From an uncultured Lachnospiraceae bacterium (GTDB lineage: Bacteria; Bacillota; Clostridia; Lachnospirales; Lachnospiraceae): DNA of 64,000 nucleotides. The position numbers were made by a program, and so were the translations under genes. The notes under the pieces were generated by a model, which was given only the letters and a program-made list of their open reading frames with translations, made no database searches and had not been told where the DNA came from. Position 1 is the stretch's first letter; every line of letters starts with the position of its first letter. The stretch covers positions 124,001-188,000 of the forward strand of contig CAJTUC010000004.1 of NCBI GenBank assembly GCA_910579395.1. Reading direction: 5' to 3'. Shown piece after piece: positions 9,087-17,724 of this stretch.

Positions 9087-10304
9087 TTATTCATCCGCAC
9101 TCTGCGATAGCTTCCACATCATCGGTTCAATCTGCAGAAATTTAATAACGTCAGATATTTTATTAAGTTCTTCCTGACTCTCTGCCATCCTGATCTTTTC
9201 CTTTTTCACAGCCCGTATCAGGATATTTTTCGGCGTATGCTCCATATCAATAAATTCCAGCAAATCTGTTTCATACCCTTGTACCTTCAAAATATCCGCC
9301 CTCAGGGCATCCGTGATCAAAGCCGACATTCTTTCTTTGATAATGCCATATTGCAGAATCGGCGCAAGTTCCTCACAGGCAATCTGCTTATTCACCTCAT
9401 GCTGACAGCACGGAACCGACAGAATGACTTTCGCACCCCATTTTACTGCCTTATCAAGCGCATAATCCGTCGCGGTATCACAAGCGTGAAGCGTCACCAC
9501 CATATCCGCTGATATCAGGCCCTCATATTCTGCAATATCCCCCTTGATGAACCGCAGTTTCTGATAACCATAACGACGGCTCAGTTCATTACAGTGTTCT
9601 ATTACATCCTGTTTCAGGTCGAGTCCTGTAATCGCCACATCCAGTCCCATCAACTCATGCAGATAATAATAAATGGCAAATGTAAGATATGATTTTCCGC
9701 ATCCGAAATCTACGATTTGTATTTCCCTGTCCATACGAAGCGCCGGCAGAATATCCTCTATAAACTCCAGAAACCGGTTAATCTGCTTATATTTATCATA
9801 CTTTGAACGAATAATCCGCCCATCGCGCCCCTGTACACCCAAATCCACCAGAAAAGGAACAATTTTTCCTTCCTCAAGAATATATCTCTTTGCCCGGTCA
9901 TGCGCCAGTGAAACCTCTTTTCTATGCAGCGCCGCTCCGCCTGTCTGCCCCGCCTGCATTATTCCTGCCTGTGTCTCCACTTTTTTCCTGACCGTCATTT
10001 TCCCCTTCTTACTGACTAAAATCACTGCTTTCATATTAGTATGCTCTATTTCACACTGTTTAAAATCCTGAAACAAATAATTTCCAATCCGTGGAATCAT
10101 TTCCAAGTCCTGATAGTTCTCATGAAAGACTTTCGTTCCCCTATATGATGTTTCCTGAAACATCAACGTATTTTTCAACATGACCGGTCTGATTTTCACC
10201 TTAAAAGCCTTGTCCCTATCCCGCGCATTGCTCAGAACGATCTGATACAATCCCCCGTTTACCGTCTCTTCCAACAATTTTTTAACTTCTCTGTCTATCT
10301 CCAT
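9087..10304 (-). CDS. Class I SAM-dependent methyltransferase (methyltransferase_32-like)
   Basis: In this 405-residue protein the SAM-binding motif IVDFGCGKSYLTFAIYYYL lies near residue 195, followed by an acidic loop (TGLDLKQDVIEHC) and DMVVTLHACDTATDYAL, then SVPCCQHEVNKQ, a pair of Cys with a His. This arrangement is typical of an uncharacterised methyltransferase family related to eukaryotic METTL25/GSTCD proteins. The N-terminal ~150 residues form a separate domain, possibly for RNA or substrate recognition. The target is unknown. The start ATG is the first in frame; the gene lies between the 143-aa hypothetical and the 846-aa protein, separated from the former by a branched hairpin element. 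Confidence 0.8.
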   Translation of the reverse strand: MEIDREVKKLLEETVNGGLYQIVLSNARDRDKAFKVKIRPVMLKNTLMFQETSYRGTKVFHENYQDLEMIPRIGNYLFQDFKQCEIEHTNMKAVILVSKKGKMTVRKKVETQAGIMQAGQTGGAALHRKEVSLAHDRAKRYILEEGKIVPFLVDLGVQGRDGRIIRSKYDKYKQINRFLEFIEDILPALRMDREIQIVDFGCGKSYLTFAIYYYLHELMGLDVAITGLDLKQDVIEHCNELSRRYGYQKLRFIKGDIAEYEGLISADMVVTLHACDTATDYALDKAVKWGAKVILSVPCCQHEVNKQIACEELAPILQYGIIKERMSALITDALRADILKVQGYETDLLEFIDMEHTPKNILIRAVKKEKIRMAESQEELNKISDVIKFLQIEPMMWKLSQSADE

Positions 10305-10356
10305 ATGTGCCTCTGTTTTCTTCGCATCCTGTCCAATATTTTCTCACAGCACTGCC

Positions 10357-10466
10357 GAATCGCCTCGAAGCGATTCTGCCATATAAGGAAGGCTTGCTCC
10401 GCAAGCCGATAGAAGTTCCTGCCATTTCGCCCATTGGCGGAATGGCTTTAGAACTTCTCCTTATAT
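10357..10466. repeat. Branched hairpin element (copy A)
   Basis: A simple hairpin (GAATCGC 10357-10363/GCGATTC 10370-10376) is followed by a nested structure. The outer stem ATATAAGGA (10381-10389)/TCCTTATAT (10458-10466) encloses arm 1, GGCTTGC-TCC-GCAAGCC (10391-10407), and arm 2, whose stem AGAAGTTC (10411-10418)/GAACTTCT (10451-10458) carries an 11-bp apical hairpin (10421-10446, one G-U). The same layout, with the TTGCTCCGCAA arm and the AGAAGTTC/GAACTTCT arm, recurs at 33144-33229 and partly at 28954-29000. Confidence 0.75.
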
Positions 10467-10497
10467 TATTGTATAGACATTCTCAGAAAACCTCAAC

Positions 10498-10929
10498 CTA
10501 AAATTTCAGTATTCCATTATGATTCACATGTCTTTTCTTATATATTTCGTAGTAAAGCAGCACCTGTACGAACTCTTCAATCCATTCCCAGGGCTTTTCA
10601 TCCGCACCGGAAGTTCTCTCCCCTGTGTTTTCTGCACCTTCTCCACCGGCCGGAACACAACTGTCTGTGCGCTCCATCCGTTTAATTTTATCCATGATCG
10701 TCTGTGTCAGCCGGTACAACTGCCATTTATCCGGATATTCATCATAAATGCAGCTTCCCTCATAATCCATCTGGTCCAGCATTCCTGCAATGATTTTCTG
10801 ATAACGTTTCGCTTCCGACGGATACATCTGTTGTAAATATTCCAAATCACGAGTAACTGTATCTTCTTCCTGATAATACATGGGAAGCGGATATGCCATA
10901 TAGAAAGGAAGAATTCTTGATTGATTCAT
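10498..10929 (-). CDS. Conserved-looking hypothetical protein
   Basis: The 143-residue soluble protein begins FYMAYPLPMYYQEE and contains a Tyr/Met-rich segment (LEYLQQMYPSEAKRYQKIIAGMLDQMDYEGSCIYDEYPDK is spread over residues ~25-65). The tail is Lys/His rich, ending VNHNGILKF. It is probably a helical protein of a Lachnospiraceae-type family, but I cannot assign a function. I place the start at ATG 10929 because GAGAAAGG lies 12-19 bases upstream within a repeated leader; the in-frame ATG at 10953 overlaps that ribosome site. It is the first gene left of the atp operon and is separated from it by a hairpin terminator. Confidence 0.6.
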   Translation of the reverse strand: MNQSRILPFYMAYPLPMYYQEEDTVTRDLEYLQQMYPSEAKRYQKIIAGMLDQMDYEGSCIYDEYPDKWQLYRLTQTIMDKIKRMERTDSCVPAGGEGAENTGERTSGADEKPWEWIEEFVQVLLYYEIYKKRHVNHNGILKF

Positions 10930-10932
10930 ATG

Positions 10933-10959
10933 ATAACCACGCCTTTCTCTCAACCTGAG
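10933..10959 (-). repeat. Leader repeat CTGAG-GAAAGGCGTGGTTAT
   Basis: Immediately before ATG 10929 the leftward strand reads CTCAGGTTGAGAGAAAGGCG then TGGTTATC. Nearly the same string precedes the SleB gene (20258-20287) and the flippase (41371-41395). It supplies the ribosome-binding purines; GTGGTTATCATATGA also encodes a four-codon mini-ORF whose stop overlaps the ATG. Confidence 0.55.
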
Positions 10960-11030
10960 ACAGCTTCTGATCCTAATTTATTTTATCATATGCGCGTCAA
11001 ATCACTTTGTTGAATAACGGACATTATTTA

Positions 11031-11058
11031 AATAGGACAGGCATTCGCCTGTCCTATT
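11031..11058 (-). terminator. Terminator hairpin of the atp operon
   Basis: A perfect 12-bp stem AATAGGACAGGC/GCCTGTCCTATT with a four-base loop lies eight bases after the atpC stop. The flanking sequence on the leftward strand is AT rich (TTTAAATAATG), consistent with intrinsic termination. Confidence 0.7.
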
Positions 11059-11065
11059 AACATGA

Positions 11066-11479
11066 TTATTGATAATTAATTGCATTAATTCTTGCAACCG
11101 CACGTTTTAAGGATAATTCAGCACGTTTCATATCGGTGCCTGGAGCATGTTCCTTAATCCGGTTCTCCGCGCGCTCTTTTGATTCTTCTGCACGCTTTAA
11201 GTCGATTTCCACCGGCCATTCGATGATTTCCGCAAGAATCGTCACTTTATCCTGCAGTACTTCCGCAAAACCGGCATGCAATGCCGCCTCTTTGGTCTCG
11301 TTCTCCTGTGTGATCGTCAGGATGCCCGGTGCGATGATCATCGTCATCGGGATATGTTCTTTATAAATTCCGACTTCACCTTCTATCGTATTGAACTCGA
11401 CCATAGTGACCTGTTCTTCGTAAAATACCCTGTCGGGTGTGATTACTTTTAATGTAAATCTGTTATCATTTTCAGCCAT
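11066..11479 (-). CDS. atpC: F1Fo ATP synthase epsilon subunit
   Basis: The 137-residue protein has the N-terminal beta-sandwich of epsilon (FTLKVITPDRVFYEEQVTMVEF, then GEVGIYKEHIPM) and a C-terminal helical hairpin (KRAEESKERAENRI, LKRAVARINAI). Epsilon forms part of the central stalk, couples rotation of the c ring to F1 and can inhibit ATP hydrolysis through its C-terminal helices. Length is typical. It is the last gene of the operon, 10 bases after the atpD stop, followed by the terminator hairpin. ATG 11479 has a purine-rich site (GGGGGTG) just upstream. Confidence 0.97.
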   Translation of the reverse strand: MAENDNRFTLKVITPDRVFYEEQVTMVEFNTIEGEVGIYKEHIPMTMIIAPGILTITQENETKEAALHAGFAEVLQDKVTILAEIIEWPVEIDLKRAEESKERAENRIKEHAPGTDMKRAELSLKRAVARINAINYQ

Positions 11480-11489
11480 ACGACACCCC

Positions 11490-12893
11490 CTACTTCACGC
11501 GGGCCAGTACGTCATCAATGCTTCCTGCATTCAGGAAGTAGCTTTCAGGAATCTCATCATGCTTGCCTTCCAATATTTCTTTAAAGCCTCTGATTGTTTC
11601 CGCAATCGGTACATATTTACCTTCCAGACCGGTAAACTGTCCGGCAACGAAGAACGGCTGAGACAGGAATCTCTGGATTTTTCTTGCACGGGAAACAACT
11701 AACTTGTCGTCTTCTGAAAGTTCATCCATACCGAGGATTGCAATAATATCCTGCAGTTCTTTGTATTTCTGAAGAATTTCCTGCACACCTCTCGCTACCT
11801 GATAATGCTCTTCTCCGACAACTCTCGGGTCAAGAATTCTGGATGTCGATTCAAGCGGATCGACCGCAGGGTAAATACCGAGCTCTACGATGGATCTGGA
11901 CAATACAGTCGTTGCATCCAGATGCGCAAATGTTGTCGCAGGAGCCGGGTCGGTCAAGTCATCGGCCGGTACATATACCGCCTGAACGGATGTAATGGAA
12001 CCGTTCTTGGTGGAAGTAATTCTTTCCTGCAGAGCACCCATTTCCGTCTGTAATGTAGGCTGATAACCTACTGCGGAAGGCATACGGCCGAGCAGTGCGG
12101 ATACCTCGGAACCAGCCTGTGTAAACCGGAAAATATTATCGATAAACAGCAGAACGTCTTTTCCACCCTTATCACGGAAATATTCCGCCATTGTCAGTCC
12201 TGTCAGACCAACTCTCATTCTTGCTCCCGGCGGCTCGTTCATCTGCCCGAATACCATTGTTGTTTTATCAATAACGCCTGATTCTTTCATTTCATAATAC
12301 AGGTCGTTCCCCTCTCTTGTACGCTCGCCTACACCGGTAAATACAGAATATCCGCCATGTTCTGTCGCAATATTTCTGATCAGCTCCTGAATCAAAACTG
12401 TCTTACCAACACCGGCACCACCGAACAGTCCAATTTTACCACCCTTCTGATAAGGGCAGAGCAGGTCAACAACTTTGATACCTGTCTCCAACATTTCTGT
12501 CTCGGTAGCCTGCTCTTCAAATTTGGGCGCCGCTCTGTGAATCGGCTCATAAGTTACCTCTGTCGGAGCAGGTATATTATCAATTGGCTGTCCCAAAACA
12601 TTAAAAATACGTCCTAATGTATTTTCGCCGACCGGAACACTGATTGGTGCGCCTGTCGAAACTGCTTCCATGCCTCTGACCAGTCCGTCGGTAGACCCCA
12701 TCGCAATACATCTGACCGTATCATCACCCAAATGCTGGGATACTTCGACAATCAGCTCAGCGCCATCTTTTAGCGGAATTCTGATCGCATCATTGATTTC
12801 AGGCAGATTTCCTTCATCGAACTTGATGTCGAGTACAGCACCGATAATCTGAGTAAGTTTTCCACGGCTTTCGCCATTTTTCACTTCTGCCAT
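11490..12893 (-). CDS. atpD: F1Fo ATP synthase beta subunit
   Basis: This 467-residue catalytic subunit has P-loop GGAGVGKT at 158-165, the GERTREGND loop that contributes the catalytic Glu, the ALLGRMPSAVGYQPTL segment, and DELSEED near residue 398, which contacts gamma. It binds and hydrolyses or synthesises ATP at the alpha/beta interface. ATG 12893 follows GAAAGGAAAAGAAG. The spacer to atpG upstream (12894-12939) contains AGGTTGAAAATC, a fragment like the hairpin leaders elsewhere. The sequence is fully conserved in appearance, with no anomalies. Confidence 0.98.
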   Translation of the reverse strand: MAEVKNGESRGKLTQIIGAVLDIKFDEGNLPEINDAIRIPLKDGAELIVEVSQHLGDDTVRCIAMGSTDGLVRGMEAVSTGAPISVPVGENTLGRIFNVLGQPIDNIPAPTEVTYEPIHRAAPKFEEQATETEMLETGIKVVDLLCPYQKGGKIGLFGGAGVGKTVLIQELIRNIATEHGGYSVFTGVGERTREGNDLYYEMKESGVIDKTTMVFGQMNEPPGARMRVGLTGLTMAEYFRDKGGKDVLLFIDNIFRFTQAGSEVSALLGRMPSAVGYQPTLQTEMGALQERITSTKNGSITSVQAVYVPADDLTDPAPATTFAHLDATTVLSRSIVELGIYPAVDPLESTSRILDPRVVGEEHYQVARGVQEILQKYKELQDIIAILGMDELSEDDKLVVSRARKIQRFLSQPFFVAGQFTGLEGKYVPIAETIRGFKEILEGKHDEIPESYFLNAGSIDDVLARVK

Positions 12894-12939
12894 CTTCTTT
12901 TCCTTTCTATATTTTCAGTCTTTGATTTTCAACCTATCG

Positions 12940-13806
12940 TCAGGAAATTGCATTCGCTCCTGCGATGATCTCTGTTAATTCCTGTGTAATAGAGCCCTGT
13001 CTTGCTCTGTTATACATCAGCGATAAGTGATCTATCATTTCTTCAGCATTGCTCGTTGCGGAATCCATTGCCTGCATTCTTGCACCGTTCTCACTGGCAA
13101 CCGCTTCTATCAGTCCGCCATATATCAGACTCGTGACATACTTTGGAATGATCAGCTCAAGCGCTTCGTCGTCATTCGGCTCAAAGCTCATAAGTGCCTT
13201 GCTTTCTTTTTCCTGCGCCTTTTCTTCCTTCTTCTCCGGTTCTACCGGAAGAAGCTTTAACAGAGTCGGCTCATGGACTACTGTATTTTTGAAAGCGGTA
13301 TATGCAATATAGATTTCTCCGACTTCGCCTTTGGTATAGGCTTCTAACACTCTGGAACTGAGCGCCATCGCATCGACATAGAGCGGTTCTTCAATAATGT
13401 CGGAATCTTCCTCCACAATTTCATAACCATGACGATTCAATGCGTCTTTTCCCTTTTTACCTACCGCATAGATACGAAGGTCTTCTTTTTTGAACCCGCT
13501 CTGCTGTGTGACCAGTTTTACGATATTGGAGTTATAACCGCCTGCAAGTCCTCTGTTGGAAGTAATCACGATGACTGCCTTTTTTGCAGAATCTCCACCG
13601 TTAAGATAAGGATGGTTCAGGTTTCCTGTTTTGGCCAGCACAGAAGTTACGGTCTCATACATACAGTTAAAATATGCTTTGGACTGCTCCGCACGCTGTT
13701 TTGCTCTCTGCAGTTTAACAGTAGAAACAAGTTTCATTGCTTTGGTAATCTGCTGCGTACTTTGAATACTACCCTTACGCCTTTTTATATCTCTCATTGA
13801 GGCCAT
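12940..13806 (-). CDS. atpG: F1Fo ATP synthase gamma subunit
   Basis: This is the rotor shaft of F1: N-terminal helix MASMRDIKRRKGSIQSTQQITKAM and C-terminal helix SNAEEMIDHLSLMYNRARQGSITQELTEI, the long antiparallel coiled coil that turns inside alpha3beta3. The middle holds a Rossmann-like domain (VIVITSNRGLAGGYNSNIVK). A Lys/Glu-rich insertion (EPEKKEEKAQEKESKA, about residues 200-215) is somewhat unusual and may be lineage specific. I choose ATG 13806 (288 aa) over ATG 13827 because AGAAGGTGATGCT lies just before it. Confidence 0.96.
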   Translation of the reverse strand: MASMRDIKRRKGSIQSTQQITKAMKLVSTVKLQRAKQRAEQSKAYFNCMYETVTSVLAKTGNLNHPYLNGGDSAKKAVIVITSNRGLAGGYNSNIVKLVTQQSGFKKEDLRIYAVGKKGKDALNRHGYEIVEEDSDIIEEPLYVDAMALSSRVLEAYTKGEVGEIYIAYTAFKNTVVHEPTLLKLLPVEPEKKEEKAQEKESKALMSFEPNDDEALELIIPKYVTSLIYGGLIEAVASENGARMQAMDSATSNAEEMIDHLSLMYNRARQGSITQELTEIIAGANAIS

Positions 13807-13865
13807 AGCATCACCTTCTACTTTCATCTAAACTATGTTCAGATTTTCTATCATCTGAATTCAGA

Positions 13866-15371
13866 TTATTTAAACTGCGCCTTACATTCTTCAATCGCTT
13901 TTCTGAGCTTAGCTTCCGTCTCCTCGGAAATCACCTTTTCTGCCGCAATGGAACTCGGAATCTCAGGATATTTTGTATCCAGGAAGTCAAAAAGCTCTGC
14001 TTCGAATCTGGTAATATCTTCAACCGCAACATCCAACAGGTATTTATTCGTCGCTGCGAAAATGATGATTACCTGATACTGTACCGGCATCGGTTTATAC
14101 TGAGGCTGTTTCAGGATTTCCTTGATTCTTTCACCCTGTGCCAGTTTCTCTTTCGTATCTGCATCCAATTCGGAACCGAACTGCGAGAAAGCAGCGAGTT
14201 CGCGGTACTGTGCCAGTTCTACACGGATAGGCGCCGCAATCTTTTTCATTGCCTTTATCTGCGCCGCACCACCTACACGGGATACCGAAAGTCCGGCATT
14301 TACCGCAGGTCTGAAACCGGAATTGAACATCTCTGTTTCCAGATAAATCTGACCGTCCGTGATGGAGATGACATTGGTCGGAATATAAGCGGATACGTCT
14401 CCGGCCTGCGTCTCGATGATCGGAAGCGCCGTCAGGGAGCCCCCGCCGTATTCATCGCTCATTCTGGCCGCACGCTCTAACAATCTGGAATGCAGATAGA
14501 AAACGTCACCCGGATATGCTTCACGTCCCGGCGGTCTTCTCAGGAGCAGGGAGAGTGTACGGTATGCAACGGCATGTTTGCTCAAGTCATCATAAACAAC
14601 AAGAACATCTTCTCCGTTCTCCATCCATTCCTCACCGATCGCACAGCCGGAATACGGTGCAATATACTGTAACGGTGCAAGCTCACTTGCCGAAGCCGCA
14701 ACGACGGTCGTGTAGCTCATTGCACCAAATTCGGTCAATGTTTTTACGATAGAAGCGACGGTAGATGCTTTCTGGCCGATTGCCACATAAATACATTTTA
14801 CCCCCTGCCCCTTCTGGTTAATGATCGTATCGATCGCGATTGCCGTCTTACCGGTCTGTCTGTCGCCGATGATCAGCTCTCTCTGTCCCCTTCCGATAGG
14901 AACCATAGAGTCAATCGCCTTGATACCTGTCTGCAATGGTGTATCAACAGATTTTCTTGTGATAACACCTGATGCAACTCTTTCAATCTTACGATATTTA
15001 TCAGTCTGAATCGGCCCTTTGCCATCGATTGGCATACCAAGAGCATTGATAACACGGCCAAGCATACAGTCGCCAACCGGTACTTCCACAACTCTTCCTG
15101 TTGTCTTTACAATATCACCTTCGTTGATATTATGCTGGCTTCCGAGAAGTACGGCGCCGACATTATCTTCTTCCAGGTTAAGTACCATGCCGTAAACATC
15201 GCCGGGGAACTCTAACAATTCACCCTGCATTGCATTTTCAAGTCCGTGTACACGAGCGATACCATCTGCTACCTGAATGACCGTACCGACATCCGATACT
15301 TCAAGTGCAGAAGAATATCTCTTGATTTGATCCTTAATGACTGAACTTATTTCTTCTGGTCTTAAATTCAT
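13866..15371 (-). CDS. atpA: F1Fo ATP synthase alpha subunit
   Basis: The 501-residue protein has an N-terminal crown (EISSVIKDQIKRY), P-loop GDRQTGKT at 169-176, and the alpha signature region PGREAYPGDVFYLHSRLLERAA with the arginine finger in NSGFRPAVNAGLSVSRVGG. It binds nucleotide non-catalytically and builds the hexamer with beta. Gene order upstream (atpH) and downstream (atpG) is the classical one. ATG 15371 follows AAAGAAAGGTGCGAATGATCC. No anomalies were seen. Confidence 0.98.
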   Translation of the reverse strand: MNLRPEEISSVIKDQIKRYSSALEVSDVGTVIQVADGIARVHGLENAMQGELLEFPGDVYGMVLNLEEDNVGAVLLGSQHNINEGDIVKTTGRVVEVPVGDCMLGRVINALGMPIDGKGPIQTDKYRKIERVASGVITRKSVDTPLQTGIKAIDSMVPIGRGQRELIIGDRQTGKTAIAIDTIINQKGQGVKCIYVAIGQKASTVASIVKTLTEFGAMSYTTVVAASASELAPLQYIAPYSGCAIGEEWMENGEDVLVVYDDLSKHAVAYRTLSLLLRRPPGREAYPGDVFYLHSRLLERAARMSDEYGGGSLTALPIIETQAGDVSAYIPTNVISITDGQIYLETEMFNSGFRPAVNAGLSVSRVGGAAQIKAMKKIAAPIRVELAQYRELAAFSQFGSELDADTKEKLAQGERIKEILKQPQYKPMPVQYQVIIIFAATNKYLLDVAVEDITRFEAELFDFLDTKYPEIPSSIAAEKVISEETEAKLRKAIEECKAQFK

Positions 15372-15426
15372 GGATCATTCGCACCTTTCTTTTAAAATTT
15401 CACCACAAGCTGCTGTGCCTGCGGCC

Positions 15427-15972
15427 TTATATTTGAACTTTCAGTAAATCTTTTTGCAGTTCATTTAATTTCGTACTGATACTGCTGTCTACAACTCTGT
15501 CGCCGATGCGTATTACCATACCGCCGATCAAAGCAGCATCCTGCTTGTAATGAATCTCCATAGACTTATAGTCTGTGGTATCAAGCAGTCTTTGTTCTAC
15601 CTTTTTACACTGCTCTTCTCTCAGGGGTACGGCTGTTGTTACAGTAGCGACGCCGATTCCCTTATACTTTTTGACTTCTGTCAGAAAATATTCCAAGATG
15701 CCATCGATTTCCTGATAACGGTCCTTGGAAATAATGATTGTCAGAAATCCCAGTAATTCATCGGAAATCCTTCCTTTGAAAACATCCGTGACTACTTGAA
15801 TTTTCTCATCCTTATTGATCTTCGGATGAGTCATCAGCCTGCCAAAATCTACATTCTCCTGCAAAACCTTCTGAAGCTGTCCGATTTCATCAAGCAGGTC
15901 GTCTACCTTGTTCTCTTCTACTGCAAGCTCGAACAACGCATCTCCATATGTTTTTGAAATTAGCTTAGCCAT
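15427..15972 (-). CDS. atpH: F1Fo ATP synthase delta subunit
   Basis: The 181-residue protein has the helical OSCP-like N-terminal domain (MAKLISKTYGDALFELA, FGRLMTHPKINKDEK) and a C-terminal domain with IGGMVIRIGDRVVDSSI, the family's most conserved stretch. It links the peripheral stalk (b subunit) to the top of F1. Its ATG overlaps the end of atpF by 13 bases, implying translational coupling. Confidence 0.95.
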   Translation of the reverse strand: MAKLISKTYGDALFELAVEENKVDDLLDEIGQLQKVLQENVDFGRLMTHPKINKDEKIQVVTDVFKGRISDELLGFLTIIISKDRYQEIDGILEYFLTEVKKYKGIGVATVTTAVPLREEQCKKVEQRLLDTTDYKSMEIHYKQDAALIGGMVIRIGDRVVDSSISTKLNELQKDLLKVQI

Positions 15973-16523
15973 GTGCTGTCACCCATTTCTTTCAGCGTTT
16001 CCTCGATCAGACTGTCCTGTACAGTTGTATCAATCGCCGCATTTACAACCTTTCCGGCCATCAAAGATGCCAATACCACCATCTCGCGTTTCACTTCGTC
16101 AGCCGCTTTCTTCTTCTCCAGTTCGGCTTCCACATTCGCTCTTTCAATGATTCTGGCCGCTTCTTCCTTTGCCTCTGCCACAATCTTGCTTTCATTCGCC
16201 AATGCTTTCTTCCGCGCTTCGCTCAAGATGTTTTCCGCTTCTTTATCAATATCCTTCAACCTGGACTCGTACTCGGCCTTTAAGTCCTTCGCTTCCGCCA
16301 TATCCTTTGCGGCGCTGTCAAGTTCTCCCTTGATCTTTTCCTGTCTCTTCCGGAGCATATCTCTTACCGGATTAAATAACAGGTGTGATGCAATCAGGAA
16401 TAATGCAAAGACTGCAATAATCGACAAAACCGCATCATGAAGAAGCTGAAAATCCAGGTCAAACAATCTCGGCGTCATTTCTGCGGATGCCAGTACCAGG
16501 TGTGTGCTTACTATCGTATTCAA
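15960..16523 (-). CDS. atpF: F1Fo ATP synthase b subunit
   Basis: There is a single N-terminal membrane helix (VLSIIAVFALFLIASHLLF, about residues 32-50) followed by a long Ala/Glu/Lys-rich helix (KGELDSAAKDMAEAKDLKAE onward), the dimeric peripheral stalk. At 187 residues it is slightly longer than usual because ~30 residues precede the membrane helix. The start is TTG 16523, placed 8 bases after a perfect GGAGG; the next ATG is 15 codons in and has no comparable ribosome site. It overlaps atpH. Confidence 0.93.
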   Translation of the reverse strand: MNTIVSTHLVLASAEMTPRLFDLDFQLLHDAVLSIIAVFALFLIASHLLFNPVRDMLRKRQEKIKGELDSAAKDMAEAKDLKAEYESRLKDIDKEAENILSEARKKALANESKIVAEAKEEAARIIERANVEAELEKKKAADEVKREMVVLASLMAGKVVNAAIDTTVQDSLIEETLKEMGDSTWLS

Positions 16524-16569
16524 GCCTTAAGCCTCCTTTCTTTATTCTCCCTTTTTCTCATAGAGGCTC

Positions 16570-16830
16570 TTAAGGTACAAGAGGTTTTACGAATAAGAGC
16601 AGCATCGCGATGAGCAGACCATACAGACCTGTTGTCTCCGCTACCGCCTGACCTAACAACATGGTAGAAGTAACATCGGATTTTGCACCCGGATTTCTAC
16701 CAACAGCCGCTGCCGCGTGTCCTGCTGCGATACCCTGACCAACACCAGGTCCGATACCTGCGATAACCGCAAGACCTGCTCCAATTGCCGAACATCCCAA
16801 GATAAAATTACTGTTAAATTCCATTTTCAT
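16570..16830 (-). CDS. atpE: F1Fo ATP synthase c subunit with Na+-binding signature
   Basis: This 86-residue two-helix proteolipid forms the rotor ring. Helix 1 has the Gly repeat and Gln32 (PGVGQG); the loop is GRNPGAK; helix 2 carries Gln61-Ala-Val63-Ala-Glu65-Thr66-Thr67-Gly-Leu-Tyr70. Gln32, Val63, Glu65, Ser/Thr66, Thr67 and Tyr70 are the positions that build the sodium site in the Ilyobacter tartaricus c ring, and here they fall at identical numbers. This implies a Na+-driven ATP synthase. AAGGAGG lies just upstream of the start. A long structured leader (16831-16963) separates it from atpB, suited to raising c-subunit expression. Confidence 0.97.
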   Translation of the reverse strand: MKMEFNSNFILGCSAIGAGLAVIAGIGPGVGQGIAAGHAAAAVGRNPGAKSDVTSTMLLGQAVAETTGLYGLLIAMLLLFVKPLVP

Positions 16831-16963
16831 TTCCTCCTTATTAATTACCTGAAAATCAGGTTAATTGAACATAGATTAATTTCTCAGCCTGCGATGTCTG
16901 CCTTGGCAGACCCGTAATCGAAAATCTTTAATTTTCGATTTTTGAAAATCATAGACCTTCGAC
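16831..16963 (-). repeat. Structured leader between atpB and atpE
   Basis: Leftward this 133-base spacer has a hairpin AAAATCGAAAAT/ATTTTCGATT, then GTCTGC-CAAG-GCAGAC, then ATCGCAGGCTGAG, and ends with AAGGAGG before atpE. The last 13-base core is identical to one upstream of the HAD gene, and the GTCTGC/GCAGAC hairpin recurs before rplI and the DUF951 gene. It lies where c-subunit synthesis must exceed that of its neighbours. Confidence 0.6.
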
Positions 16964-17686
16964 TTATTCTGAGGTCGTACAAGCATCTGTAATGTACGTC
17001 ATCGTCAACATACAGAATACATAAGTCTGAATTGCTCCGGAGAACAAATCAAAATAAACATGAAGCGCCGCCGGCCATATGATCGCTATTTTGGATAATA
17101 ATCCGTAAATCAGCGCCATCATGACAGTTCCTGACAAAACGTTCGCGAACAAACGCAGCGATAAAGATATTGGCACCGCAACATCACCTATAATATTAAT
17201 GGGCGCCCAAATCGGCCACGGATCGCATAGTCCGGCAATAACGCCTTTGACCTTCTGGTATCTGAATTTGTTAAAATGAATCAATGTAAAAGTCATGATA
17301 CCGAGCGGAAGTGTCACTCCGTAGTCTGCGGTAGGCGGTCTCAGCCCGAACAGACCCGAGATATTGCTCAAAAGAATAAAGATAAAAATAGTCCCGATGT
17401 AGTTTCTGAACTGGGGTGAAAACTTACCCATAACGCCGCCGATCATATTATCCAACATTTCTACGACCATTTCCGCAATATTCTGGAAAGTTCCCGGCAC
17501 TTCTGATGCGTGTTTGACAGCTCTGTTTGCCGCAAAACAGAATCCGATGATCACAAGCATAACAATCAATACGCAGACATGCGTTGTCGTGATCCAGACC
17601 GTCTGCCCAAAGAGCTGATAGGAAAATACACCGTGTATCATAAAGTCAATATCCGCACTGCCGGACATTAAAATTCCCTGTCCCAT
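16964..17686 (-). CDS. atpB: F1Fo ATP synthase a subunit
   Basis: The 240-residue polytopic protein has five or six membrane helices. The essential Arg is in SLRLFANVLSGTVMMAL, facing the c-ring carboxylate; the C-terminal helix ends QTYVFCMLTMTYITDA. It forms the ion half-channels of Fo. ATG 17686 follows AAGGAGGTGAGAAT. The gene follows the two small I/Z-type genes and precedes the structured leader of atpE. Length is typical. Confidence 0.96.
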   Translation of the reverse strand: MGQGILMSGSADIDFMIHGVFSYQLFGQTVWITTTHVCVLIVMLVIIGFCFAANRAVKHASEVPGTFQNIAEMVVEMLDNMIGGVMGKFSPQFRNYIGTIFIFILLSNISGLFGLRPPTADYGVTLPLGIMTFTLIHFNKFRYQKVKGVIAGLCDPWPIWAPINIIGDVAVPISLSLRLFANVLSGTVMMALIYGLLSKIAIIWPAALHVYFDLFSGAIQTYVFCMLTMTYITDACTTSE

Positions 17687-17724
17687 ATTCTCACCTCCTT
17701 ATCAACGTATTTTACATCTCCATG

